From positions 124,001 to 188,000 of the forward strand of contig JBAIAA010000026.1 of the NCBI GenBank assembly GCA_037893245.1: a stretch of DNA of 64,000 nt, read 5' to 3'. The stretch is from Crossaster papposus. Taxonomy: Eukaryota > Echinodermata > Asteroidea > Velatida > Solasteridae. Position numbers and translations under genes: made by a program. Shown piece by piece: positions 34,919 through 45,400 of the stretch (its first letter is position 1; each line of letters begins with the position of its first letter). The notes beneath the pieces were generated by a model that searched no databases, was not told the DNA's origin, and saw nothing but the letters and a program-made list of their open reading frames with translations.

Positions 34919-36616
34919 GGTATTGACATGTACACACATACATGCACACACACATAGCCTCACACAACCCACTGAACCCCCACATGCGATAGATACATAT
35001 TTGGCATATATGCACATGGCCATGTGGGTGCAGGTTGGCTGCATGTCGTGAATCAGGTTATCACTGAAAATCGGCCAAGCACCAGTCAAAATCTGGGATT
35101 TTTTTCATGGGCGCTGTTGTTGCGCTGTGCCGGCGATTTGGCATGGTTTGAGAGAACGGGGAAAGGGACTCGGGAAGGGGAGGGGGTTGGGGCGGAGGGG
35201 GTTGGGGCGGACGGGAGCAATTTTTAATGGGAACATTTTATTTTTCTAAATAGATCCAAAATAGAGAATCCTTAAAAAAAAGGAGGTTTTAGGGAGGATG
35301 TCAATTCTATTTATACCACAGGGACAAAAAGGCGGACGGGGATGATGGGTTGAGCATTTTGTTCTACCGAGGCCCAATTAAATAAAATAAAACACCAAAA
35401 CTAAATTAAAATTAGTACTCTGAGTCTGTGTGTTTTCTTAGTAACTGATTAACACTCTCATTTTGTAAAACCATCCCTGTAATTTCTATAAAAAAAAAAA
35501 AAAAAAAAAAAAATAAAAAAAAATAAAAAAAAAATTAAAAAAAAAAATTAAAAAAATCATTTTACAATAAAACCACTGACGACAAACTGAAAATGTTGTT
35601 GTTTATTTGTATTTATTTACCTACAGATTTGTTATCACAAAAAAAAGAGTCACAAAATATTATGTGGACTAACTTATAATAAGGCAGTTTCTGCATTGGG
35701 TTTAAAATAATTCAGATGAATTTATAGGGTTACCAACTTCTCTGAGTGGCCTAGATTGCACCAGAGAGCATCTACGGCTTCAACATTTTCAGGGGCCCTT
35801 AAGCGGGCCCCGGACCCCACGCCGTAAAGGCTTCGCGCTTCGCGCTTTGCGCTTCGCGCTCGCATATTTCACGTTATATAAATGCCCCTACCCTATCATT
35901 TTTTCCTAGCTAGAACCAATCAGGCGGATAGTGTGGGGAAGCACACCCACGCATTTCCGGCCTTGCTCGCTGCTGACAGACATTTCCGAACTTGGCGTGT
36001 TTATGCGTCATCCGTTTTGAATTTGCGTTTATATACACCGTTTCTTACCGATTGATGAGTTGCTGCCACTTTAAACGATGTTTGTCTCTACACCGATAAA
36101 ACTTGACATGGTCCCCAGTTCCCATGTGGGCCTGGACATGAGGCAAAACCTTTATTCTAAATTAGACAAATCAGGAAACAAAATTATCATAATTAATGCA
36201 TATTCATGTAGTACTAGTAGTAGTAAACATAATTACTGGGGAAAAAAACCAACCAACATGCCATTGTAAATGGGGCGGGTATAACGGGTACACAAACCCC
36301 CTCTGGGAGATGTACAAAATACATGTCCCGTCCCCCCCCCCCCCCCTTCCACCTACGTGTGCATGTGTCACTGCATAGACATGCCAGTCACTGCATGTAC
36401 ATGTACATGTGTATACATTTTGTATTGTTTTTTTTACTCCGGCATAAGACAAGGCCAAGGCCGGGATACATATTTTTAAATATTAAAATAAACCAGCTGC
36501 CCTCTTTGTATTCCAGCACAGCAGTACTACAATTAATCCTGCAGATATTCAGTCAAGTTCAATAACGTTTACTGAAAGAAGGCCGGCTATATTGACCAAT
36601 CAAAGGAAGCCAATCT
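34919..36616. other. Left part of the spacer between the arms; simple repeats, no gene
   Basis: It holds a CA/ACATGC-rich stretch at 34925-34990 and a G-rich stretch at 35150-35215. An A-rich low-complexity tract lies at 35490-35560. A CTTCGCGCTTCGCGCTTTGCG repeat lies at 35828-35862, preceded by GATTGCACC(A)GAGAGCATCT, a block that recurs at about 53872. A poly-C run is at 36331-36346. A fragment of the TTAA MITE lies at 35921-36038. I see no supported coding exon. Confidence 0.5.
35921..36038. mobile_element. TTAA MITE, internal fragment
   Basis: It matches the interior of the family (AAGCACACCCACGCATTTCC, GTGTTTATGCGTCATCC) but lacks both termini. Confidence 0.7.
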
Positions 36617-37330
36617 AGGGTGACGCGGGAGCGTCACACCCAACGGGTTCGCCCGGCTGGGAGTGGCAGCGCCAAGGCACCCTTACTTTGCCAGTGCACC
36701 GATTTTGCGTTAATTTTATTCTTCTTTCTTCAGTCCGACTGGAATAACTCGCGATCGCTCCACGGAATCGAAAAGAACCCAATAACGAAAATGATCAGGA
36801 GAACAAGGGCATGAGTTCTATTGGGACAGAATTTGGATTTTCGACTTCTCAGAGGGGGTTGTCATACGAATCTGACCATCTGACAATGACAACAAAACAA
36901 TGTGAAACAATGTGAATGAAAATGAATGAATTTCCTCAGTTCGACGACAGAGGGGGTTGTGATACGAATCTGACCATCTGACATGTGAATGAATTTCCTC
37001 AGTTCGACGACAGAGGGGGTTGTCATACGAATCTGACCATCTGACATGTGAGAGTGACGCGGGAGCGTCACACCCAACGGGTTCGCCCGGCTGGGAGTGG
37101 CAGCGCCGCGGCACCCTTACTTTGCCAGTGAACCGATTTTGCGTTAATTTTATTCTTCTTTTTTTCTTCTTCAGTCCGACTGGAATAACTCGCGATCGCT
37201 CCACGGAATCGAAAAGAACCCAATAACGAAAATGATCAGGAGATCAAGGGCATGAGTTCTATTGGGACAGAATTTAGATTTTCGACTTCTCAGAGGGGGT
37301 TGTCATACGAATCTGACCATCTGACATGTG
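36617..37330. repeat. Direct repeat with GTGACGC hairpin, two copies 434 bp apart
   Basis: A unit of about 265 bp begins with the hairpin GTGACGCGGGAGCGTCAC, continues with CAACGGGTTCGCCCGGCTGG, and occurs at 36620 and again at 37054. The copies differ by few substitutions and a short T-rich indel. Between and after them a 50-60-bp piece containing GGGTTGTCATACGAATCTG recurs four times (about 36855, 36953, 37017, 37300). No coding potential is recognised. It resembles a decayed LTR-like or satellite arrangement. Confidence 0.7.
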
Positions 37331-38371
37331 AATTTCCTCAGTTCGACGAAAACGTCACTAAAAGCATCTGTGAATGAATGCATTCCTAAGTGAAACTCGG
37401 TGCAAGAATGTGTGATATTTCTTGCGTTTTTGTGAGTTTCGGGCGTTTTAGCATTTGCTAGTGTCAGTGCGCATGTACTGCGCAATTGTGCGGCGTTGTT
37501 TGCAAGTGTGCGCTGCGCAAATGCCGCCAAAACGCTTGCGCACACAACCACAAATTTCAGCTCTGGTAATAATTTTCGCTGTCTGAATCGCTTCAAATTA
37601 TCTGCAATTTCGGTCAATTCTGTGTTTCTGTCTAACTTTCTTGTTTCTGCCGCAATTTTGTTTCATTTCCTGCTGAAAATTGTCAAACTATTTCGCTTTT
37701 TGCAGCAGTCACAGTGTGCCCTTTGTAGTGAAGCACAACGGCAACTTGACGCTGGACAATATCATCGCAATCGCAGACGTTTGCCGATGACAACGACGAC
37801 GCCGACTCGCAGGAGGGGGGAGGTTAAAAAAAGTAACAAAACACCCGAAATAACGAAGCTAAAACGTATTTTGGTTTCAAAAGTGACCAATTTAGACAAT
37901 TAAGACAGAAACAACGAAGTAGCAGCTGCTATTGACTAGTGCTATCTCCTCACAGGGTAGGAGCTAATGGGTATACGGAGAACAATGTAATGGTGTACAG
38001 TACTATATGGTATATACATACTAGTAGCCCGTAGGTCTGTGACAAGACGCAACACCGTAGGTCTGACGGCAAAGTAGGCTGATTGGTTTATTTAGAGTCG
38101 GGTAGGTTAGTAGATGGGCTCGACTAACTGTAACGGGTGGTTCTGTTCTGTGTGGGAACAACGTGTACCGAGGTGTCAACTTGCATCTATACTCAACAAC
38201 CGTTTGCTGTTTGTTCGCACATCGGCAAACTTACATTGTGTTTTTTTGCAGGTTTCCTTCGCTCGGAATCTACGCATCGATTTCCGGGCACAACAAGCGA
38301 TAGACGATTGCTTGTAAGAGGTAAGAGAAAAACCTTCAAAACAAAAACAAAACACAAAACTAAAAAAAATA
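37331..38371. other. Spacer, no gene recognised
   Basis: Frames at 37303-37617 (minus) and 37496-37903 (plus) overlap antisense and show no motif. A possible acceptor (TTTTTTTGCAG, ending near 38250) precedes the GC-rich frame and could belong to a 5' intron of that gene. Confidence 0.35.
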
Positions 38372-38917
38372 ATGGCGCGCAGTGCGGCCGACAAGCGACG
38401 GCCGCCCAAGGCGTCGCCGCGTCGCCGACTGCGTCGCAAACCCTACGGGGAGCGGGAGAGTGAGCTGCCACTCGTCGACAGCAGCCAGTCGCAGTACACT
38501 AGCGACGCGCGCGAGATACAAGCGCACATGCCCAAGTCGCCCTGCGGCGACAACACCGGGCCGCAGGCGGCGCATCGCGCGCGGGCGCACTCGTGCTCGC
38601 GCGATAGGGCGCATAAGATCAATCGGCGTCGGCGCAGTCACTCGACGCAGCCACGCGACGACACGCGTCCGGCCCTGCACGTGCAGCTGCTCTACACGCA
38701 GTTCATGCACATATGGCTGGACGCGCGTCGCGACCGCATGGCGCGCATTCCGCGTCGAAAACGACGCCCCAAGTTCCATGCGCCGGCGCCACTCACCATC
38801 ACCAAGCGAGAGAGTGAGCTGACACTCTGCAACAACAGCCCGCCGCAGTACAAGGGCACATCACTGCCGCACAAACAGAAGTGTGCCGGCAAGTGCAGCC
38901 AGCTGCCCTCCGAGTAG
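38372..38917 (+). CDS. Unrecognised Arg-rich basic protein in a GC-rich island at the centre of symmetry
   Basis: An open frame of 181 codons starts at ATG in AATAATGGCG and ends at TAG. The island is strongly GC-rich, with third positions mostly G or C, and is bordered by AT-rich DNA, so it looks like real or recently real coding sequence of foreign composition. The product is very basic (RRPPKASPRRRLRRKPYG, RRRRSH, RIPRRKRRPK). It contains an internal duplication: residues about 28-43 (ERESELPLVDSSQSQY) and about 147-162 (KRESELTLCNNSPPQY). No known domain is recognised. The centre of the inverted repeat (about 38,415) falls at its 5' end. It may be a gene, a captured exon or a fragment; a function cannot be given. 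Confidence 0.45.
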   Translation: MARSAADKRRPPKASPRRRLRRKPYGERESELPLVDSSQSQYTSDAREIQAHMPKSPCGDNTGPQAAHRARAHSCSRDRAHKINRRRRSHSTQPRDDTRPALHVQLLYTQFMHIWLDARRDRMARIPRRKRRPKFHAPAPLTITKRESELTLCNNSPPQYKGTSLPHKQKCAGKCSQLPSE

Positions 38918-38925
38918 ACTTGATC

Positions 38926-39060
38926 CAAGTCGGGATTATGTGGTAACATTGCTCATGGTCATCCACACTGTGCGCCTCGCGTCACGTCCACGCTTATCAG
39001 TAGCGCGCCCTCATGCGCCACCCATGCTCATGTGTGGTTCAGAAATCCCGACTTGACGGA
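38926..39060. repeat. Inverted repeat CAAGTCGGGATT / AATCCCGACTTG
   Basis: CAAGTCGGGATT just after the GC-rich frame (about 38927) pairs with AATCCCGACTTGACGGA near 39045. Related words occur at 39445 (CCGTCAAGTCGGATT) and 39603 (AAGTCCGACTTG). They may mark ends of the segment that carries the two GC-rich islands. Confidence 0.5.
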
Positions 39061-39600
39061 TGTGCCACACGTTTGTACACAACCTATGGGCTCATCTACC
39101 GAAAACGGTAGCGGCCAATCAAATTGCAGAATTGTATAAATTAGCATATATCTGTAATAATATGAACTTTGACCCAGTTGTGTGACGTTGTCCGGCCGTT
39201 AAGTTTGCACTATAGCATACTCTAACTAAATAAACGAAGTATGGACGCTGTTATTTAATTTGAAAAAGGCATCTAGTGACAGTACTGCCTACCATTCCTC
39301 CATAGTCCGTTAGCGGTCTAGCGAGTCCGTACCGATTGGCGGACTTATTTGGCATACATCGCGCATAACCATGTGATGCGTATGCAAATAATTTATGAAT
39401 AACTACATATCACCGCGGGGGGTTTGATTGGCCGATTGGCCGATCCGTCAAGTCGGATTTACTGCACTGACATGATTACATCGCGTTGATGCCGATAGCG
39501 GAACGACAACCAGATGACGGCGCCTTTTTTCTAAGGCCAACAAAGCACATAACTATTCGACCGGATTGACGAAAGCAAATTGGTAGTCTTAACTCCATGG
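39061..39600. other. No feature recognised
   Basis: AT-rich sequence between the two GC-rich islands. No supported exon is visible. Confidence 0.4.
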
Positions 39601-39610
39601 TAAGTCCGAC

Positions 39611-39955
39611 TTGGGTCAAGTCTTCCCCTCCGAGGACATTTGCGCGCGCCTCTACGCGGCATACGAGAAAATGCGCCGACTGCGCACGCACAAGCGCGGT
39701 ATCGCCCGCCTCTTCAAAGAGGATGCGCAGTGGTGGGCGCACACGGGCGTCAAAGCGCTGCTGCCGGCGAGTACACAACAAACTCCACATCTGGGCAATC
39801 GGCCGGGGGAAGGCGCTCGCTCGACTATAAACAAAAAACCCCGGACGCCAGATGAGGAGTTAGTCGAGCGATTGGGTGAGGGACTGCACCCGATGATCCC
39901 GAGCCAAAAGCGCGCATGCAAACTTCTTACTGTTCAAACACAAGCTACTAAATAA
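39611..39955 (+). CDS. Unrecognised GC-rich coding-like fragment
   Basis: The plus-strand frame reads EDICARLYAAYEKMRRLRTH, then KRGIARLFKEDAQWW, then HTGVKALLPAS. Codon third positions from 39635 to 39770 are almost all G or C, like the island at 38372-38917 and unlike neighbouring DNA. The composition drops after about 39,775, where the meaningful part probably ends. It may be an exon or fragment of the same foreign gene. No domain is recognised. Confidence 0.35.
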   Translation: MGQVFPSEDICARLYAAYEKMRRLRTHKRGIARLFKEDAQWWAHTGVKALLPASTQQTPHLGNRPGEGARSTINKKPRTPDEELVERLGEGLHPMIPSQKRACKLLTVQTQATK

Positions 39956-39968
39956 AAGGAAGTGGACA

Positions 39969-41502
39969 AGTCAAAGGTAAAATGCTCTGAGAGCATAATA
40001 AAAGGGCCAACGGGTTTCCAGTTAAAGTAAAATGCTGTGCGAGCATTCCAGCTAAAGTAAAATGCTGTCTCAGCACTGCACTCGCGTCAAAAAGGAAGTG
40101 GACAAGAGAATGCCAACGGGTTTTACCTCTTACCCCCCAACAAGCGCAGACCGAGCGAAAGGTCAGCAGGTGTGGGCCACTAGTTCGGTGTGGGCGGGTC
40201 GAAACCGTTGCCCTCCCACCGAGCAGTAGATGTTAACTGGTTAGCACCGTACCGTAATCACTGCATTTATTTGCATACACTAATGCTGGTGGGTCATCGT
40301 AAGATAGCCATTACGGCTTGGATGGAGTTCAATTTTGGTTTTGCGTTGCTATAAAGAGTACTATCACCAATGTTCGATATACGCTGCGCGCTCTCCTGCA
40401 CTGATGACACTGTCTGAGAGGTCCTAGGTGCCGCTATGCACGCTCTTCTACTCTGGCGCATACTAGCTACGCCCATAATTCTAACCTACACCCTCCAACT
40501 AGCCCAAGACACTTGACAGCCTTCGCTCCGCTTTGCATGCACATCTGCGCCGGCGTACTTTCAGCATCTGTCAGCTACACCTAATGCATGAGCGCCTGTG
40601 CCTGCATATGGTTGCACTTCATACACTGCAACAGGTCATCACGTCAGTTGACAATGACAATTCTACTTAGCACCGCCTTCTTTATCCGCCTTTAGACCAA
40701 CATACGTAGCTGTGCCTTGCGCGCATTTGTCTCACAAACGCTCGCAAATACACAGCGAACGCACGCTTTCTCTAATTCATCCGACACGTGTGCCGGATTC
40801 CAAAAAAACCGATGTCACCTTGCTTCAATACTCAACAACTTTTGCACGGAAACATGTGAGCGCCAACAGCAGCATACTTACTACTTGATACACAGCGCGG
40901 GTAAGAAGTGAACTTCACCGTGGGCCCACAGCGCGCGTCGAGATTATCCGTTAATAAGCCCATTATAAGCTTTTTATAAGCTCGTGCTCATCCGCCCTAT
41001 CGCGCGAGCACGAGTTATTGTTTACGCGCCGTCCATTTCGTGCCAGTTATTCAGCTACGTGACCACCGACCGCGTTACATAGCCGGTGATCGCCTTCCCA
41101 CTCTCTTGCGTTGCGGCCTTCTCTCTCTCGCAGAGAGTGAAGCGCTTTCCCCTCCAATGCGTGTGTCTCTCTCTCTCTCATTGGCTCATTGAGTCGGTGC
41201 TTTAGACTACCCGATTGTGAGTCCATGCTGCTATGGGAGGAGGGGGCGAGGTGGGAGGGCAACGGTTTCGACCCGCCCACACCGAACTAGTGGCCCACAC
41301 CTGCTGACCTTTCGCTCGGTCTGCGCTTGTTGGGGGGTAAGAGGTAAAACCCGTTGGCATTCTCTTGTCCACTTCCTTTTTGACGCGAGTGCAGTGCTGA
41401 GACAGCATTTAACTTTAGCTGGAATGCTCGCACAGCATTTTACTTTAACTGGAAACCCGTTGGCCCTTTTATTATGCTCTCAGAGCATTTTACCTTTGAC
41501 TT
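39969..41502. mobile_element. Foldback element with about 245-bp inverted repeats
   Basis: The left arm runs from AAGTCAAAGGTAAAATGC to about 40215 and the right arm from about 41255 to GCATTTTACCTTTGACTT. The arms are nearly identical reverse complements. Each arm has three small hairpins of the form TAAAATGCT-x-AGCAT. The interior (40216-41254) contains nothing recognisable as a transposase. The element has its own axis (about 40,736), different from that of the large inverted repeat, so it is a separate insertion in the spacer. Confidence 0.8.
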
Positions 41503-43087
41503 ATTTGAAAATGGTGTTTACTAGTACATGTTATGTACTAGCTGCTAATGTCGGCGCCGACAAAATATGGATTTGGTGCCCAATTTTCGGACGTCTCTTT
41601 ATTAACAGTTTTATAATATACTTTAACTTAAGTTTTATACTTTTAAGCCCAACTTTGATTTTCTGAGGTGAAACTTACCTTTGTGGGTAGCGTCTGTCAT
41701 TATTACAACCATATGCAGCACATCTGTGTGACATATTTGACGTTAGTATTGCCTAGAAAATTGTCGCGAGTTGTGAGTTAGCGCGCGCACGCACGAAACT
41801 AGCTGCCCGTAGTCGTCGTACGTATCGTATATCGAACTATCCGGGCGCCCTGCGCGGTATCGCGCAAGCTTGTTCGCTATCTATCCCAGCATGCACCATG
41901 CTCCAGTATTTGCGAAATGGAGGGCTTTTATGTAAGTACACACTCACATACTGAGGACACCTTGCAAACCGAGCGCGTCCTCGGTATGAAATATTGTGAA
42001 AAATGGGACTTTCGTGGCAATTTTTGACTGTTGGTTAAATATCAAAGCGTTTGGGAGGAGTCCTCGGTTCACGCATAAGACCTGACGTGGGGCATTATGC
42101 ACATTTTTTACCCCGTCAAATAAAACGCAAACAGTATTACCCTGAATGGCATAGCGCCCTCCGTTGGTTTCCATAAGTGGCGCGTGTGTAACTAGCTATA
42201 AGTAAAAACCAGTCTAGACATGTCATAACTAGTATTATAACATTGTTTTGGCATGGCTGAGTGTAGTGAGGCATATTGTAGTTTATGCGAAGACGTGGTC
42301 ATTTGCAGCTAGCTAGGTGTACCATGGAGCTGGAATAGATTCGTGGATAGATGGTAAGTAGAGCAATTGTATTTGGAAGCTTGCATGTTACTCGCTATGA
42401 ATGTAGCTCACTCTATGACATATATGACATGTATGACATACTAATTTACGTTGTAATGTAATTTGTAGTCATGGCCTCTCTCACTCTAGTCTTAGGATGA
42501 TGTGGGAAGTGAATATGCCTAATTTCAGAATAATATAGAAGTTATAAGCATGAGTTGTTGAGCACCGTGCGAACAAGAAATAGTTAAGTGTAGTTATTGT
42601 AAAAATAATCAAACAAATAAGTAGCCACATAATTATTAATATTTACTTGTAATATTATCAGTTTGATGGTATATTGTTGTTGTATTGTTGTCTTGTTACA
42701 GCTAGCTAGTCTAGGTGTGGCTGACAGAACTACCATAACAAACATGAAACGGAGTAGTCGTCTTGATGAAACCTTGAAAAATCACCAGCATCATGAAGGG
42801 GAGAACGTAATCGCACTGTGGCCTCCAGATTCATCATGGTATCCTGCCGTAATAATCTCCTTCACCAAAGGTAAGTGCGGAGCCTCTAAAAGGACATATG
42901 ACAAAAACAAATGGAATGCCCTCGAAAATTTGTGGGTTCACGTTAACCTTGCGTCAAGACCGTGCTGTAAAACATATTTACTTAACCGATTTCTAACAAT
43001 TTCACAAAATGATTTCAAGCGCACACAAAATAAAGTATTTCGAGCGCACAAAATTATTTCGAGCTCACGAAAATATTTGTTCGAGCG

Positions 43088-43222
43088 CACGAAATCATTT
43101 CTTGGGCAGGAAATGATTTCGTGGGCACGAAATGATTTCGTGGGCACGAAATGATTTCGTGGGCACGAAATGATTTCGTGGGCACGAAATGATTTCGTGG
43201 GCACGAAATGATTTCGTGCCCA
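43088..43222. repeat. Expanded palindromic minisatellite (ATGATTTCGTGGGCACGAA)
   Basis: Six to seven 19-bp units; the left arm has about three at 33720-33780. Each unit contains the near-palindrome TTTCGTGGGCACGAAA, and the array ends with an inverted unit (TTTCGTGCCCACGAAA). It lies in the intron between the two Tudor-like exons. Confidence 0.85.
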
Positions 43223-43954
43223 CGAAATACAAAACTAAATTTATTTTGTCACGGTGATTACTATTCGTCATATGTCCCATTAGGGGTTCCGTAGGTAAGA
43301 AATGTAATCCATAATGTAGAATCCCATTTGTCACACATAAATTAAGACAGCTGTATACCCTCTTACATCCCCCCATGACATGTACCACATGTAAATAAAC
43401 AATGCCATTTTTCCTAAACTTGCTTCCTCCCCTCCCCCCCTTCAGAACCAAAAATATATATAATCACAACAAATACTTTTCCCCATTCCTCTTCCACTTC
43501 TCCCAATTGCATGTAATCCCTTTAAAGTTTAATTATTTGAATTTGTGGCTTTCTTATCAGGAAAGTACTGCGTCCGGTACACTGATGGTATGACACGCTG
43601 CCTATTTGAGCACCAGGTGAGAAAATTACGATAGGATGCATTAATTAACAACAGACAGGTTAGGAAGAATACAAATGAAATGCGTAATTCTTCCAAATAG
43701 GCACTTGAGGAGACAAATTAGCGTAAGTTTTTAGGTAATAAGGAGACAGTGGCACTTATGGAGACATTTCAGTGTCTCCCTAAGTGTCTACCTACCCTAA
43801 AAAACGATATTTGGGAGTTATTTTTGTCCTAGAACGACAGATTTTGGTCTAAATAGCAAATTTTGAAGATCTTAGACAAAAGGGTTAGGGTAAACAAGTT
43901 AGGACTGTTTTAAGTTTGTGTACATCTCTATGGGATTGTCTCCCCAAGTGCCTA

Positions 43955-45400
43955 TTTGGAGGTATAATAATAATAATTACCATTATTATTATTATTAATA
44001 TGAACAACGCCTGTATTGTACGCTGACTACAAGTATTTAATTAGTGAACTACTCAGTCTTAGAAGTCATATAATGAATGCACATGACACAAATTCTCATT
44101 TGAATTACATATCTTTTTATGAAGAGGATAACTACCGGTACCTTGTCACAAGACGAGGTAAAAATTATTTGTTAAATACCAATTTCAGCTTGCACCCAGG
44201 TGGAATTCCACCTGTGGTGCACACTCCCCAATGATTTTGCATTTGAATGGGTTAATCCGTGTTTAATCCACACATAAACCACAAGGGCATTTTAATCCGT
44301 TAGCTGGCATTCCAGGGAGGGTATAAAACCCTCGCTCATGATTGTTTAATCGAGTTTTGTGGTGCGGGAGCCGGAGTGAGTGTGTCTCGCCGGGTTGGGT
44401 GTTCGTTAGCGGATGTGTGTGAACCTTCAGCGCAGAGGCTGTCGAGTTGGGAGCCGCCGAGGGCTGCGTGTCGGGCGGACTTCCTAGACCCCTTGGAGGG
44501 GGAATTTGTTTTCCGCTTATGGGCGATTGAGGCCCATTTTGTTTTTGCACCGCACCACAATCTCCCGGGAACGCCAGACTTGGATAGGCCCAGACGAAGC
44601 CGTAGTCCTTGTAAGTTAAATAATTATGTATAATCATTGTTTTATAATAATCTGTGTATTTGAATATGCAAACTGTGCATTTTTGGTGGTTTACTTGAAC
44701 CTGTGAAATCGTGCATTTATTAGAATGCGCTTGTGCATATTGCATTACAGGACTTCCCGTAATCGTACCCTACGGGTGGCTGGCGGGGTGACCGTTGTCC
44801 CTTTTATTGCATCACCGTGACGGTGACGCCTTTTGGTGACCTGTACCTACCTGTTACTACCTGTACATACCTGTTACTACCTGTACCTACCTGTTACTAC
44901 CTGTACATACCTGTTACTACCTGTACCTACCTGTTACGACCTGTACCTACCTTCATCAAGTTCTCTTGCCGTGCTACAATACAAGAGGGAATCATCCCAG
45001 GGTGTTTATATTGTACTTAAAAAAAAGCTGTGTAATCAATAATCTAATTAATGTCCTGGTTTAAAGTTTTGGTTTTTTTATAATAAATAATGTAATAAAT
45101 AATGTAATAGTTTTGTTTGGATAAATCATGCGTTTAGTCTTCTGTTCTTTTGAGTTATTCCTTGATTTCTGGTCTGAGTAGAGTGGCGCAAGGGTCCGCT
45201 CTGCGACACCTATTTGGAGGTATAATAATAATAATTACCATTATTATTATTATTAATATGAACAACGCCTGTATTGTACGCTGACTACAAGTATTTAATT
45301 AGTGAACTACTCAGTCTTAGAAGTCATATAATGAATGCACATGACACAAATTCTCATTTGAATTACATATCTTTTTATGAAGAGGATAACTACCGGTATG
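43955..45400. repeat. 185-bp direct repeats flanking a 1.07-kb insertion (LTR-like)
   Basis: A block of about 185 bp starting CCTATTTGGAGGTATAATAA occurs at 43955-44141 and 45215-45398. Between them is sequence absent from the left arm. The insert begins near TGTCACAAGACGAGG and ends CTCTGCGACA. It has a TATAAAA box at about 44322 with GC-rich sequence after it, and a 20-bp minisatellite. This looks like an LTR or a small LTR-type element, but a clean target duplication was not found. The 185-bp flanks are not explained by ordinary integration. Confidence 0.5.
44841..44952. repeat. 20-bp minisatellite CTGTACCTACCTGTTACTAC
   Basis: Five and a half units in exact 20-bp register with an A/C alternation in the CTGTACMTAC part. 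It lies within the LTR-like insertion of the right arm. Confidence 0.9.

Noticed and set aside
36620..36675. GGGTTCGCCC as a tRNA-like or primer-binding site
   Set aside because: Short self-complementary match only; no A box, and no retroelement domains next to it.
37303..37903. Antisense pair of open frames in the spacer
   Set aside because: Neither has a motif or compositional coding signal; they overlap each other.
44263..44745. 160-codon minus-strand frame
   Set aside because: Lies in the LTR-like insertion, antisense to the TATA-containing part, with no motif.
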